Assembly: GCA_022821965.1 (NCBI GenBank) | Contig: JAJECN010000040.1 | Span: forward strand, 62,001-126,000 | DNA: 64,000 nt | DNA from: Candidatus Poribacteria bacterium | GTDB taxonomy: Bacteria > Poribacteria > WGA-4E > WGA-3G | Direction: 5' to 3' | Shown here: positions 1 through 9,132 of the stretch, one piece after another | How positions within the stretch are numbered: position 1 is the first letter of the stretch | Layout: the number at the start of each line of letters is the position of its first letter | The notes under the pieces: model-generated | What the model was told of the DNA's origin: nothing | What the model saw: only the letters and a program-made list of their open reading frames with translations | The model's database searches: none | Made by a program: the position numbers and the translations under genes

Positions 1-599
1 ACTTCGATGCGCTGAACACACCTGCCGATCACCCCGCTCGTGATCTACACGATACTTTTTACCTAACGGATGGACACCTTTTGCGTACGCATACCTCGCC
101 TGTCCAGATCCGCACGATGGAGAATCAGAAACCGCCGGTCCGAATTATCGTGCCAGGGAAATGTTATCGGGTGGACTACGATGTCTCACACACACCGATG
201 TTCCATCAAATAGAAGGTTTGCTCGTAGACAAGCACGCTACTTTTAGTGAACTAAAGGGCATTCTGACCTCCTTTGCTCAGCAGATGTTCGGTGACCAGA
301 CGCAGATGCGTTTTCGTCCGCACTTCTTCCCTTTTACAGAACCGAGTGCAGAGATGGATATCACCTGTGCCGTCTGTCAAGGAAAAGGGTGTCGGAGTTG
401 TGGTGGCACTGGATGGGTCGAAATTCTTGGTGCGGGTGCTGTTGATCCAGCTGTATTTGAAGCCGTGAACTACGACCCAGATCAAGTCACGGGATTCGCC
501 TTCGGTATGGGGGTAGAACGGATAGCGAACCTTCAATTCCGCATCCCGGACATCCGCACCCTCTATGAGAATGACCTCCGTTTCTTGCGTCAGTTTTAA
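1..599 (+). CDS. pheS: Phenylalanine--tRNA ligase alpha subunit, C-terminal part
   Basis: This is the 3' part of the alpha chain of the alpha2-beta2 phenylalanyl-tRNA synthetase, which charges tRNA-Phe in the cytoplasm. The frame is open from base 3 to the stop at 599, so the start lies outside the window. Class II synthetase signatures are visible: motif 2 around '[20 protein letters not shown]', the Phe-binding segment '[18 protein letters not shown]', and motif 3 '[14 protein letters not shown]' near the C-terminus. A Cys-rich insert ([17 protein letters not shown]) is typical of many PheS proteins. pheT follows 174 bp downstream in the same direction, the usual order. The identification is firm; only the 5' end is missing. 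Confidence 0.96.
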   Translation, partial: FDALNTPADHPARDLHDTFYLTDGHLLRTHTSPVQIRTMENQKPPVRIIVPGKCYRVDYDVSHTPMFHQIEGLLVDKHATFSELKGILTSFAQQMFGDQTQMRFRPHFFPFTEPSAEMDITCAVCQGKGCRSCGGTGWVEILGAGAVDPAVFEAVNYDPDQVTGFAFGMGVERIANLQFRIPDIRTLYENDLRFLRQF

Positions 600-603
600 A
601 ATG

Positions 604-755
604 GTTATCAGTTTTCAGTAGGGAAACTTACGGCAGGGGACGTGATGGCTACTGCCACAATGCTCTTTAATCGACTGGCTAATGAAGACTGATGACCCTT
701 CCTCTGATGACTGGAAACCGAACACTGATGCTTCTTCACTCTGACAACTGATAAC
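604..755. repeat. pheS-pheT spacer bounded by a 10-bp inverted repeat
   Basis: The spacer begins with GTTATCAGTT (604-613) and ends with AACTGATAAC (746-755), an exact inverted repeat. The interior carries several degenerate copies of ACTGATG/GACTGG-like words. A related ACTGATAACT word lies in the his leader at about 16697. No gene is seen. It is probably a dispersed intergenic repeat; no function can be assigned. Confidence 0.5.
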
Positions 756-773
756 TATCAAAGGTTTTGATAA

Positions 774-3170
774 ATGAACGTAACCCTGAATTGGCTTAAA
801 ACTTATATCGACTTCGACCTTTCCCCGAGTGAACTCGCTGATCGACTCACAATGTTAGGGATTGAGGTCGAATCCGTCAAGCAGCTCGGAGTCGGACTCG
901 AAGGTGTAGTCGTCGGCAGTGTCTCCTCTATTCGACCGCATCCAAATGCTGACAAACTTGTTCTTTGTCAGGTAGATGTTGGCGAGGCGGAAGAACTCCA
1001 GATCGTTTGCGGTGCCCCGAACGTCCGAGAGGGCATGCTCGCACCCGTCGCTACAATCGGGGCGACACTGCCCATCGGTTTAAAAATCAAAAGCGCAAAA
1101 CTGCGCGGCGAAACTTCGCAAGGGATGCTCTGCTCTGAAAAGGAGTTAGGATTCTCCGACGATGCCGCCGGTTTAATGGAATTGCCGACGGAGATCCCGC
1201 TCGGTATAACGCTCTCAGAGGCTCTCAGATTAGACGACATCGTGTTTGAACTTGAGATTACTCCCAACCGTCCGGATTGCCTCAGTCTGATCGGTGTCGC
1301 TCGCGAAATCCGAGCGGAAACCGGAAATTCTTTAAAACTTCCGACCGTCAATCTGAAGGAAAACAAAACCGATATCCGAGAGCTAACTTCTGTGACAATT
1401 GATGCCCCAGATCTCTGCGCGCGTTACGCAGCACGCGTCATTCAAGGTGTTAAAGTAGGGGAATCCCCTGCATGGCTGCAACAACGGCTTGAATCTGTTG
1501 GTGTCGGTGTTATTAACAACATTGTCGATATTACGAACTTCGTCTTGATGGAGTACGGGCAACCCCTTCATGCCTTCGATTATCACAAACTCGCAGAAAA
1601 CCGTATCGTCGTGCGCCGCGCAGCGGCCAATGAACAATTAACAACGCTTGACGAAGTTGAACGCGAACTCACCGCTGATATGCTCGTCATCGCTGATGCT
1701 GAGAAGGCTGTCGCACTCGCTGGTATTATGGGCGGCTACGACTCCGAAATCACAGAAACGACCTGTGATGTCCTATTAGAAAGTGCTTATTTTAATCCAT
1801 CAAGTGTTCGTGCTACCGCAAAAGCGTTAGGCATAAGCACGGAAGCCTCCTACAGATTTGAACGTGGTGCCGACCCGGGTGTCGTCATCGCCGCTCTTGA
1901 CCGTGCAGCGCAACTCATCACCGAGTTGGCAGGTGGCACTGTCTGTGAAGGTGTCGTTGATGTCTACCCGGGGCAGCAGCCCTTAACCCGAATTCAACTG
2001 CGTCCCGAACGCGTCAATTTCGTATTAGGGACTACAATTGAAACGGCGGAAATGGTGCAGATTTTGAATCGTCTTGACTTTGATGTAGAAACTTCAGGAA
2101 ATGTTTATCAGGTCACTGTACCGACATTCAGGTCAGACGTTACGCGCGAAATTGACCTCATCGAGGAAATCGCACGCGTCTACGGCTACGACAATATCCC
2201 GACAACACTGCCCAAAGGCGATATTCCTGTACCACTGCCGAACCCAAAGACAGAAGTCCACAACCGTATAAAGCGTTTTCTCCTCGCTGCCGGAATGATG
2301 GAGGCGGTAAACTACAGTTTTTGTGATCCGAACTGCTTTGACAAAATTCGGTTGAATGCGAATGATCCGCTTCGCGATGTCCTGAAACTCCGAAACCCGT
2401 TAAGCCCCGAAATGTCGGTGCTCCGCACAACGCTACTGCCGAGTCTACTGGAGAACGCACAACATAACCGGAATCACCAAATAGATACTATCGCACTCTT
2501 TGAAATAGGAGGGGTCTTTATCCAAAATAGTGAACAAAAAGAGCCGGAACGCGTTGCTGGTATTCTCGCTGGACAGATTGGCGAAGGCGTTTACAGCAAT
2601 CCCTATCGACAGCCAGATTTCTTCGACATCAAAGGGCTCGTGGAGGGTATACTCGAAGTGTGCGGCATTGTTGATTACACATTGCAGAAGACCGATATGC
2701 CAATTTTTCATCCAGGCAGAAATGCAGAGGTGCTATTGGACGATAGGCGAATCGGAACTTTCGGAGAAGCGCATCCAGAGGTGCTCGAAAATTACGATTT
2801 ACCGTATAAGGCTTATCTCTTTGAATGCGACGTTGAAGCCTTAGTGGACACTGCTGTGTTTACCAAACGTTTTGAGCCGATTTCCATTTATCCGAAGGTT
2901 GCGCGCGACCTTGCGATTGTCGTAGATAAGGAGATATTGTCAGATATGCCGACAGAACTTATCTACACGACCGGTGGAAACGTAGTAGAATCGGTTCGTC
3001 TGTTCGACGTTTATGAGGGAGAACAGGTCCCGGAAGGGAAGAAGAGTCTCGCCTATACCATCACCTATCATTCCGCAACCGAAACCTTGACAGACAAAGC
3101 TGTCAATGCTCTTCACGATAAAGTTGTCGAACGTCTCAATCAGGAACTTGGTGCGGAACTACGGATGTAG
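774..3170 (+). CDS. pheT: Phenylalanine--tRNA ligase beta subunit
   Basis: Beta chain of phenylalanyl-tRNA synthetase, 798 residues, the normal length. Domains in order: N-terminal EMAP-like tRNA-binding domain (about 40-150, 'SSIRPHPNADKLVLCQVDVG'), B3/B4 editing domain (about 210-390, containing 'INNIVDITNFVLMEYGQPLH'), B5 domain (about 400-475), a catalytic-like core, and a C-terminal ferredoxin-fold anticodon-binding domain (about 705-798, 'ISIYPKVARDLAIVVDKEI'). The ATG at 774 follows a weak AAGG ribosome site. It lies downstream of pheS, and the next gene starts 4 bp after its stop, so all three may be co-transcribed. Confidence 0.97.
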   Translation: MNVTLNWLKTYIDFDLSPSELADRLTMLGIEVESVKQLGVGLEGVVVGSVSSIRPHPNADKLVLCQVDVGEAEELQIVCGAPNVREGMLAPVATIGATLPIGLKIKSAKLRGETSQGMLCSEKELGFSDDAAGLMELPTEIPLGITLSEALRLDDIVFELEITPNRPDCLSLIGVAREIRAETGNSLKLPTVNLKENKTDIRELTSVTIDAPDLCARYAARVIQGVKVGESPAWLQQRLESVGVGVINNIVDITNFVLMEYGQPLHAFDYHKLAENRIVVRRAAANEQLTTLDEVERELTADMLVIADAEKAVALAGIMGGYDSEITETTCDVLLESAYFNPSSVRATAKALGISTEASYRFERGADPGVVIAALDRAAQLITELAGGTVCEGVVDVYPGQQPLTRIQLRPERVNFVLGTTIETAEMVQILNRLDFDVETSGNVYQVTVPTFRSDVTREIDLIEEIARVYGYDNIPTTLPKGDIPVPLPNPKTEVHNRIKRFLLAAGMMEAVNYSFCDPNCFDKIRLNANDPLRDVLKLRNPLSPEMSVLRTTLLPSLLENAQHNRNHQIDTIALFEIGGVFIQNSEQKEPERVAGILAGQIGEGVYSNPYRQPDFFDIKGLVEGILEVCGIVDYTLQKTDMPIFHPGRNAEVLLDDRRIGTFGEAHPEVLENYDLPYKAYLFECDVEALVDTAVFTKRFEPISIYPKVARDLAIVVDKEILSDMPTELIYTTGGNVVESVRLFDVYEGEQVPEGKKSLAYTITYHSATETLTDKAVNALHDKVVERLNQELGAELRM

Positions 3171-3174
3171 GGTT

Positions 3175-3891
3175 ATGCAAGCACACCGGGTAAAAAATCT
3201 ATTTTCTGTCATCGCGCGTCATTACGACTTTCTCAACACATTGCTAAGCCTCAAACGCGACAAGAGTTGGCGACACGAAACCGTCAAGGTCAGTGATGTT
3301 AAACCGGCGAGCAAGGTGTTAGATGTCTGTACGGGTACGGGTGAACTCGCGCTTGCATACTCGGACAAAATTGGTGCGGAGGGTTTTGTCATCGGTTCGG
3401 ATTTCTGCTTTGAGATGCTCGTTATCGGTGATCGGAAACTTCAACAGCCAGTAGGTGCGGTTTCTAACCGCACTACAAACTTTCTGGCAGCGGACACCCT
3501 CATCCTTCCCTTTTTGGACAATACTTTTGATGTTGTCTCTGTCGGTTTCGGGATTCGGAACGTTGCGGATTTAGAGATGGGAATACGTGAGATGACACGC
3601 GTTGCTGCGCCCGGAGGTCGAGTCGTTATCTTAGAGTTTACACAACCCGTGAATCCATTATTTCGGAGTCTCTACTATTTCTATTTCACGAAGATTTTAC
3701 CCTTCGTCGGGAACTTAATTTCCCGTAACAAAGATGATGCTTACGGGTATCTTCCGCGCTCTGTTATGAAATTTCCGAACTGTGATGCCTTGAAGGAGGT
3801 GATGGAGCAGTGCGGACTGATAGATGTGCGGTTTCATCGGAAAACATTCGGCATCGTTGCGATTCACGTTGGTAAGAAACCAATCCTTTAG
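3175..3891 (+). CDS. ubiE: UbiE/MenG-family quinone C-methyltransferase with in-frame repeat insert
   Basis: SAM-dependent methyltransferase of the UbiE/MenG family, which methylates demethylmenaquinone or the ubiquinone precursor. The start at 3175 gives 238 residues beginning 'MQAHRVKNLFSVIARHYDF', the typical family start; a longer frame from 3106 overlaps pheT and adds no homologous sequence. SAM motif I is 'DVCTGTGELAL' (about 50-60); 'FDVVSVGFGIRNVADL' and 'PGGRVVILEFTQP' are family signatures. Residues 93-101 are encoded by a palindromic repeat (3451-3476) and lie where relatives are about 7-9 residues shorter. It starts 4 bp after pheT. Which quinone it serves cannot be told from here. 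Confidence 0.9.
   Translation: MQAHRVKNLFSVIARHYDFLNTLLSLKRDKSWRHETVKVSDVKPASKVLDVCTGTGELALAYSDKIGAEGFVIGSDFCFEMLVIGDRKLQQPVGAVSNRTTNFLAADTLILPFLDNTFDVVSVGFGIRNVADLEMGIREMTRVAAPGGRVVILEFTQPVNPLFRSLYYFYFTKILPFVGNLISRNKDDAYGYLPRSVMKFPNCDALKEVMEQCGLIDVRFHRKTFGIVAIHVGKKPIL
3451..3476. repeat. Palindromic element inside ubiE
   Basis: GTAGGTGCGGTT (3451-3462) and AACCGCACTAC (3466-3476) form an 11-bp stem with one bulged G and a TCT loop. It is read in frame as part of 'VGAVSNRTT' within the methyltransferase. The hairpin shape and surface-loop position suggest a dispersed palindromic repeat that entered the gene without breaking the frame. Confidence 0.6.
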
Positions 3892-3899
3892 TCTTGTTG

Positions 3900-3928
3900 T
3901 TGACAAACTCTCATTTTTTGTGTATAAT
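3900..3928 (+). promoter_or_regulatory. Consensus sigma-70 promoter
   Basis: TTGACA (3900-3905) and TATAAT (3923-3928) are separated by exactly 17 bp, a perfect consensus housekeeping promoter. It is followed by AAAGGAG (3936-3942) and the ATG at 3949. It should drive the AAA/nuclease gene independently of pheST-ubiE. Confidence 0.85.
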
Positions 3929-3948
3929 TTGATTGAAAGGAGAAAGAG

Positions 3949-5553
3949 ATGAGAACGTTCGGCACCCAAGGCGCAGTGCGACCGGACCGGCATTATGTCG
4001 TCCCCCGCACCGAGGAGGTTAAAGATTTCATCAACCGCGTGAAAGATGGACGGTACATTGTCTTATTCGCACCGCGCCAGACCGGTAAGACAACGTTTTT
4101 CCGATTGGCACTCGCTACGCTCGCCGCAGAAGATCCAACCTATTTTCCGATCCAACTCAGTTTCGACATCTATAAAAACTTTTCCGTTCCTGATTTTTAC
4201 GAGTTGCTTTACAAAAGGATCCGCAAGCACATTGAAAGCGTTTTCCAGAAACGCGGTCACGGACTTCCTGAAGCATTGACGCAACTCTTGGATAACACCG
4301 AATTCAGCCATCACGGTTCAATGTTGGAATTTTTTGAGGATTTAGCGAGCTTACTGGCAGTTGAATACGGTGAGCAGAAAGTTGTCTTTATCATTGATGA
4401 GTTTGATGGCATCCCGCCAACCGCTGTCAGTGATTTTCTTCATACACTCCGCCATATCTACCATTTCGAGGAGGAGCGATGCCTGTACAGCGTTGGTATT
4501 GTGGGTGTCAAGAACATCACACAACTCAACTATGACCGGTCTATCTCGCCGTTCAATATTCAAGATGAATTCCATCTGCCGAACTTTACCGTGGAACAGG
4601 CGCGCGATCTCTTTAGACAGTATACTGATGAAGTCGGGCAACCCGTTGCTTCCGAAGTGATTGAATCTATCCATAGACAGACTGATGGACAACCCTTCCT
4701 CGTCAACCGGTTCGGACAGATTCTCGCCACAGAATTGGATATTCCGAAAAATGAGACGATTACGATGGTGCACTTCGCACAAGCACTCACGCAGCTTCTT
4801 CGCGAACGAAATACCAACATTGATCATCTGCTGACCAATATCCGCAAAGAGCGTCAATTTGAAAATTTCCTCATGCGAATTGTCTCCTATGAAACAGGCA
4901 TCCGCTTCAGTTTAGACAATGACATCATGAACGAACTCGCGACTTATGGGGTTATCCGAGCAGGGACTGATGGTATGTGTGAGATCGTCAATCCAATTTA
5001 TCAGCACCGCATCTTTCAAACTTTCAAACCCTTATTTAACGGATTAGAAGATGACTATTTTTCCGAAGACACCGACACCAATTTTATTGATTACCTGACT
5101 CCGGATGGACAGATTGAGATGGGGTTGCTCCTTGAGAATTTCCGAGCGTTCATTGTCCGCGCCGGGTTCCGCATCCTACAGGTGCCAAATACCCCACAAG
5201 AATACGTTGGACAATATTTGCTTTACGCCTATCTTGACCAGTTTGTGCATACTGTCGGGGGAACAATGTTTCTTGAGGTGCCAACCGGACGCGGTAGACT
5301 CGACCTGCTTATCCTTCACAACCAGCAGAAATATATCGTTGAAACCAAAATTTGGGAAGGGGCGCGCCGCTACGCAGCAGGGAAACAACAACTCGCCGCT
5401 TATCTGAAATCGGAGGGTGCAGTGGAGGGTTACTATATTGTTTTCGATCACCGCCAGAACCCAGAGCCAATTGTAGAAACAGAGACGGTGTCTGGTCTGA
5501 CGCTTCGGAGTTATGTTATTCCCGTGGTGCAAGAAGCCCCTTCGGAATTTTAG
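3949..5553 (+). CDS. AAA-like ATPase fused to a PD-(D/E)XK nuclease-like domain
   Basis: A 534-residue protein with an N-terminal P-loop ATPase of the 'AAA-like' type (family start 'RPDRHYVVPRTEEV'). Walker A is 'APRQTGKTT' (41-49) and Walker B 'KVVFIIDEFD' (144-153). A winged-helix-like middle follows. The C-terminal part (about 440-520) has 'GRGRLDLL...IVETKIW', the D...ExK layout of a PD-(D/E)XK nuclease-like domain. Such fusions are frequent in Poribacteria-like genomes; their substrate is unknown, and roles in DNA processing, defence or mobile elements are all possible. It has its own perfect promoter and a strong AAAGGAG ribosome site, so it is probably well expressed. It converges on the HDAC-like gene. 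Confidence 0.75.
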   Translation: MRTFGTQGAVRPDRHYVVPRTEEVKDFINRVKDGRYIVLFAPRQTGKTTFFRLALATLAAEDPTYFPIQLSFDIYKNFSVPDFYELLYKRIRKHIESVFQKRGHGLPEALTQLLDNTEFSHHGSMLEFFEDLASLLAVEYGEQKVVFIIDEFDGIPPTAVSDFLHTLRHIYHFEEERCLYSVGIVGVKNITQLNYDRSISPFNIQDEFHLPNFTVEQARDLFRQYTDEVGQPVASEVIESIHRQTDGQPFLVNRFGQILATELDIPKNETITMVHFAQALTQLLRERNTNIDHLLTNIRKERQFENFLMRIVSYETGIRFSLDNDIMNELATYGVIRAGTDGMCEIVNPIYQHRIFQTFKPLFNGLEDDYFSEDTDTNFIDYLTPDGQIEMGLLLENFRAFIVRAGFRILQVPNTPQEYVGQYLLYAYLDQFVHTVGGTMFLEVPTGRGRLDLLILHNQQKYIVETKIWEGARRYAAGKQQLAAYLKSEGAVEGYYIVFDHRQNPEPIVETETVSGLTLRSYVIPVVQEAPSEF

Positions 5554-5579
5554 ACTTAATGCTACCGCGCGAACCGGAA

Positions 5580-6533
5580 TTAATCATTTACGTCAAACTT
5601 TAGTAAACGTTCAACATGCACTACAACAGACTCGGACACCCCCTCTAAACTATAGCCACCTTCCAATGCCGAGACAACGCGCCCAGATGCGGTTTCCTCG
5701 GCAAATCCAAGCATCAGATCTGTAAGTGTAGCGAACCCGTTTGCCGTGAGTTCAGTTCCAGCAAGCGGATCGAGGTAGTGTGCATCAAAACCCGCTGAAA
5801 TTAATAGAAACTCTGGTGCGAAATCTTGTAACGCGGGCATGAGGACATCTGTAAAGACTGCGGTGTATTCGCTATCACCGCTTCCCGCGGGCATCGGCAC
5901 GTTTAAGATCGTGCCATGTGCTTTTCCATTACCGCGCTCGCGACTTGAACCCGTGCCGGGGTAGAGAGGCGATTGGTGGATAGAGAAAAAGAAGACCGTC
6001 TCATCTTCATAAAAAATGTCTTGTGTGCCGTTGCCGTGGTGGACATCCCAGTCAATAATCGCGACTTTCCCGAACCCGTGTTCACGCTGAAGATATCGAG
6101 CTGCAATCGCGATGTTGTTGAATAAGCAAAATCCCATGCTCTGCCCCTGCGTAGCGTGGTGTCCCGGTGGACGCACCATAGCGAAGGCGTTTTTCATGGT
6201 TCCTGTTGCGACAGCATCTGCGGCACGCAGTACGCCACCCGTTGAAAGCAGCGCAATATCAAACGATTCATGACAAACGGTGGTGTCGTAAGTGAGTGGT
6301 ATTTCTCGTTCGCAGTGTTGCTGGATGTGTTCTGGATAGGCAGGGTTATGTGCGTAACAGAGTTGATCTATACTTGCTGGAACAGGTTCAATAGCGTGCA
6401 ACTGGTCCCAGATGTCGCTTTCTTGAAGTGCTGCTAAACTCGCGCGGAGCCGGTCTGGTCGTTCTGGGTGTCCCGGACCGGTATCGTGATTAAGGTAATC
6501 CGAATGATAGGCGAACCCTGTTTTTTGTGTCAT
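5580..6533 (-). CDS. Histone deacetylase family (class II-like) amidohydrolase
   Basis: A 317-residue Zn-dependent deacetylase of the HDAC/AcuC/acetylpolyamine amidohydrolase superfamily. Catalytic features are all present: 'RPPGHHA' (121-127; His pair 125-126), 'DWDVHHGNGT' (161-170; zinc ligands Asp163 and His165), 'SAGFDAH' (zinc ligand Asp250) and 'EGGY' (Tyr294). The start 'MTQKTGFAYHSDYLNHDTGP' is typical of bacterial members. Its ATG overlaps the stop of the upstream methyltransferase by 4 nt (ATGA), so the two are probably translationally coupled. The substrate could be an acetylated protein, a polyamine or another small acetylated compound; sequence alone does not decide. Confidence 0.92.
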   Translation of the reverse strand: MTQKTGFAYHSDYLNHDTGPGHPERPDRLRASLAALQESDIWDQLHAIEPVPASIDQLCYAHNPAYPEHIQQHCEREIPLTYDTTVCHESFDIALLSTGGVLRAADAVATGTMKNAFAMVRPPGHHATQGQSMGFCLFNNIAIAARYLQREHGFGKVAIIDWDVHHGNGTQDIFYEDETVFFFSIHQSPLYPGTGSSRERGNGKAHGTILNVPMPAGSGDSEYTAVFTDVLMPALQDFAPEFLLISAGFDAHYLDPLAGTELTANGFATLTDLMLGFAEETASGRVVSALEGGYSLEGVSESVVVHVERLLKFDVND

Positions 6534-8038
6534 GCGTATGCCTTATTTTTCTGAGGGTCTTGTGATTCTCTAAACGATAGAATTTTTTTGATTTTGCCTG
6601 GTTGTGCCCAATTGCATTTGCCCGCGCCGTTGAGCTGCCGCAATAGCATCGGAATTTCAGGATTTTCAAGTGTATTCCTAATCCTTTGTGCCGCATCTTC
6701 AGACCAGCAAGGAATAAATGCATGCATCGATTGGTTGCCCTGCCAAACCTGACCGCCTATACAACTTAACACAATTGGACGAAACTGGCTTTTTCCATAC
6801 GCCTCCCATATCACTTTGAAAGGCGCGAACGAATAGGGTCCGACACCGAACAGTGCCCACCAATACCCTCTATCAATAACTGATCGGAGGAGTGTTCCCC
6901 GTCGGGTTTGTAAGACTTCTTGAGCACTCTCAAGATAATCCTTTAAGGCGGTATGCTCTTGAATCTGATGCCACGACATCGGCTTTCCAGTCTGCTGATG
7001 ATACGGTAGAAGTATCCACTTGCGGGGAAATGACGAAGCGTCTTGCCGCCAAATTTCTTTTGTCGCGAGCGGATATAGAAATTCTTCAGGAAGATCCGAA
7101 GGCTTGTTTTCAAAAATAAAAACGCCATTGGCACCGCATGTATTCACACCCTGTCGGGGCGTTTGCGCTGTGGATAAATGAATGTCAAGTCTTGGATCCG
7201 TATCCAATTCATTAAGGTGCCGCACGACCCGCCATGGACCAGCAGAATCTTTAAACGGGACAGCCTTGTGCTGAGTCCATTTTCCGCTCAATTCTCTGAA
7301 ATACGAAACTGGGAAAGTCTGGCGCGTATCGCACCGGAATTTGGCACAGCAGTATAACGTGTTAACACCTTTAAACACTTGGGACGACGTAAATTCGTAG
7401 ACTGTATCCACAGCAAAATTGCGTTGATTCGCGCAGTAGTTTCTAAAACCTCTATGCGCGCCATCACCGAAAAAGAGAGATATCGGTAGATAGAAATATC
7501 CAACCCCACTCTTTTTTAGCAATCTACCAAGAACAATCTTTAAAATGAGTGCTGCTATATCAATACGGGAAGAGCCTAAGAGCAACTGCTGCTTGTCAGG
7601 CACCAGTTCTTCTGCGAGGAAAAAAGGCTTCACACGCGTTTTGTAATCCGATGGCAGATCTCCGAAATTCGCCCAGGGTGGATTACCGACAAGAATGTCA
7701 TACTTCCTCGCGTGCGATTCCATAATCACATCTTGGCAGAAGAATTGCGACACTGGAAAGTCAATACCAAATTCTTGCTTGACGTTTTTTCTAAACCACG
7801 CCAGATGTGCGGCGTTCACCTCGATGAGCGTTAATCGGGACAAGCGTTCCGGGGTGATAGGGATACCTTTGCGCCTTGCGATATGGAGTAGTGCACGTAC
7901 AAACGAGCCTCTCCCGGCAGTTGGATCACAGATATGTGCGCCATCACGCCACGCCTCGAAGATTGCCCACCTGTTGATGAGCCATTCTGCCCATTTCAGC
8001 GGCGTAAAAACCTCTCCAATTCCAATCGATTTATCCAT
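6530..8038 (-). CDS. Orphan N6-adenine DNA methyltransferase (Eco57I/type IIG-like)
   Basis: About 502 residues from the ATG at 8038 ('MDKSIGIGEVFTPLKWAEWL'). 'GEVFTP' and 'CDPTAGRGSFVRALL' form the SAM-binding motif region, and 'DILVGNPPWANFG' carries the NPPW catalytic motif of gamma-class N6-adenine methyltransferases. A C-terminal region of about 250 residues probably recognises DNA. No nuclease partner is adjacent, so it is an orphan methylase or part of a split system. The frame stays open upstream to a TTG at 8125, but that extension is encoded by palindromic repeat DNA (8039-8065 and beyond), so I prefer 8038. No convincing ribosome site precedes it. The 3' end overlaps the HDAC-like gene by 4 nt. 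Confidence 0.8.
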   Translation of the reverse strand: MDKSIGIGEVFTPLKWAEWLINRWAIFEAWRDGAHICDPTAGRGSFVRALLHIARRKGIPITPERLSRLTLIEVNAAHLAWFRKNVKQEFGIDFPVSQFFCQDVIMESHARKYDILVGNPPWANFGDLPSDYKTRVKPFFLAEELVPDKQQLLLGSSRIDIAALILKIVLGRLLKKSGVGYFYLPISLFFGDGAHRGFRNYCANQRNFAVDTVYEFTSSQVFKGVNTLYCCAKFRCDTRQTFPVSYFRELSGKWTQHKAVPFKDSAGPWRVVRHLNELDTDPRLDIHLSTAQTPRQGVNTCGANGVFIFENKPSDLPEEFLYPLATKEIWRQDASSFPRKWILLPYHQQTGKPMSWHQIQEHTALKDYLESAQEVLQTRRGTLLRSVIDRGYWWALFGVGPYSFAPFKVIWEAYGKSQFRPIVLSCIGGQVWQGNQSMHAFIPCWSEDAAQRIRNTLENPEIPMLLRQLNGAGKCNWAQPGKIKKILSFRESQDPQKNKAYA

Positions 8039-8065
8039 GTAGGAGCGACCTTCAAGTCGCGATTC
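8039..8065. repeat. Dispersed palindromic repeat at the methyltransferase start
   Basis: The core GCGACCTTCAAGTCGC has GCGAC/GTCGC arms. The element directly abuts the start codon of the methyltransferase and replaces the place where a ribosome site should be. A related GGTCGCGGTT stretch lies at 8090-8101. It resembles the repeats found elsewhere in this window in and between genes. Confidence 0.5.
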
Positions 8066-8126
8066 TTTGTTGCCGTGCCAATCTCCGAACCGCGACCTTC
8101 TGCTTAATTCGCCTTCCACTACCAAC

Positions 8127-8897
8127 TTATCGGGAAGCCTTTACCCGTGCCCAAGTTGTCGCCAATTTACCTTCCGGTTCAACAGCGAAAGCCTCATCCC
8201 AACCGTTCAACAATTGCGCAATCTCATCAGCCTCAAGGGCGCGGCTGAGAATGACAATCTCGTCAATGCCACCCGTAAACGATTCTGGACCGAATTTGAG
8301 CTGCAAAGTCTGACCTGCGGCGACCTTGCCACCCCACTCCGGTTTCCAATCTGCCTTATTGGCTGCCAACGCGCCTTTTTTACTTTCGGGTTCACCATCA
8401 ACATACATCTCAACATTTGTGCCGTCATAAGTCCCAGCCACATGGTGCCACTTTTACTGTTCCAGTTCCGTTTTGCCATAGAATCCGGGTGTAATCCCAT
8501 TGGCTGTCCAAACTCGGAATGAGAAACCGTCAGGTATTGGCTCACCACCGGACTGGTCTTCTAAGAGGTAGGCACCGTTTTTCCTGACTCCGGTGTCCGA
8601 GTCGGCATCTACTCGGAACCAAGCAGCCACAGTCAATTCATCACTGACGCTTTGGATGCTTTTTGAATCTTGGACATCAATACTACCACCACCACCAGCG
8701 ACGACAGCCTTACCAAATTTACCGTTCTCAAATTTAAAGTTGCCGACAATCTTTCCATCATTACCGTTGCCTGATGAATCTTTAACATCACCTTCAAAGA
8801 GCCACACACCAACAATCGCTGGATCGTCTTCTTCTAATGCCCATGAACCGGCGCAAAAACATAAGAGTAATGCGACACCTATGCTCAACAATTTCAT
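8127..8897 (-). pseudogene. LamG-domain secreted protein split by an in-frame stop
   Basis: The 5' part (ATG at 8897, ribosome site GGAGGAA) encodes a Sec signal peptide 'MKLLSIGVALLLCFCAG' and the first half of a LamG/concanavalin-like jelly roll ('PAIVGVWLFEGDVKDSSGNG', 'LTVAAWFRVD'). It stops at TAA 8454-8456. The same frame then continues 'KWHHVAGTYDGTNVEMYVDG', the canonical second half of the fold, to a stop at 8127. One nonsense change therefore splits a normal gene of about 255 codons. Alternatives are a sequencing error or stop-codon readthrough. LamG proteins of this kind bind carbohydrates or other surface ligands. Confidence 0.85.
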
Positions 8898-9049
8898 TCT
8901 GAATTCCTCCATGAGATACGAAAATCCCAAAGTCTTATTGGGTAAGAAATCTTAAAATGTTAAGTGAACAGGTTTCCCTGTATTCCCGTTGTATAAAATA
9001 TTATAACACGTTTCTTTTTCCTTTGCCAGAAGCATTTTCATATTTTCTC

Positions 9050-9078
9050 TTGTAGATTCACACGGAATATGCTAAACT
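9050..9078 (+). promoter_or_regulatory. Possible promoter for the radical SAM gene
   Basis: TTGTAG (9050-9055), 17 bp, TAAACT (9073-9078). Both boxes match the consensus only partly, but spacing and position, 55 bp upstream of the ATG at 9133, are right. Confidence 0.35.
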
Positions 9079-9132
9079 TTAACGCATGTTTGGAATCCGT
9101 ACTATAAGGTCACGCAAGAAGAGGACAATCAG

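Noticed and set aside
3106..3174. N-terminal extension of UbiE
   Set aside because: Overlaps the end of pheT and has no similarity to the family; the ATG at 3175 gives the normal start.
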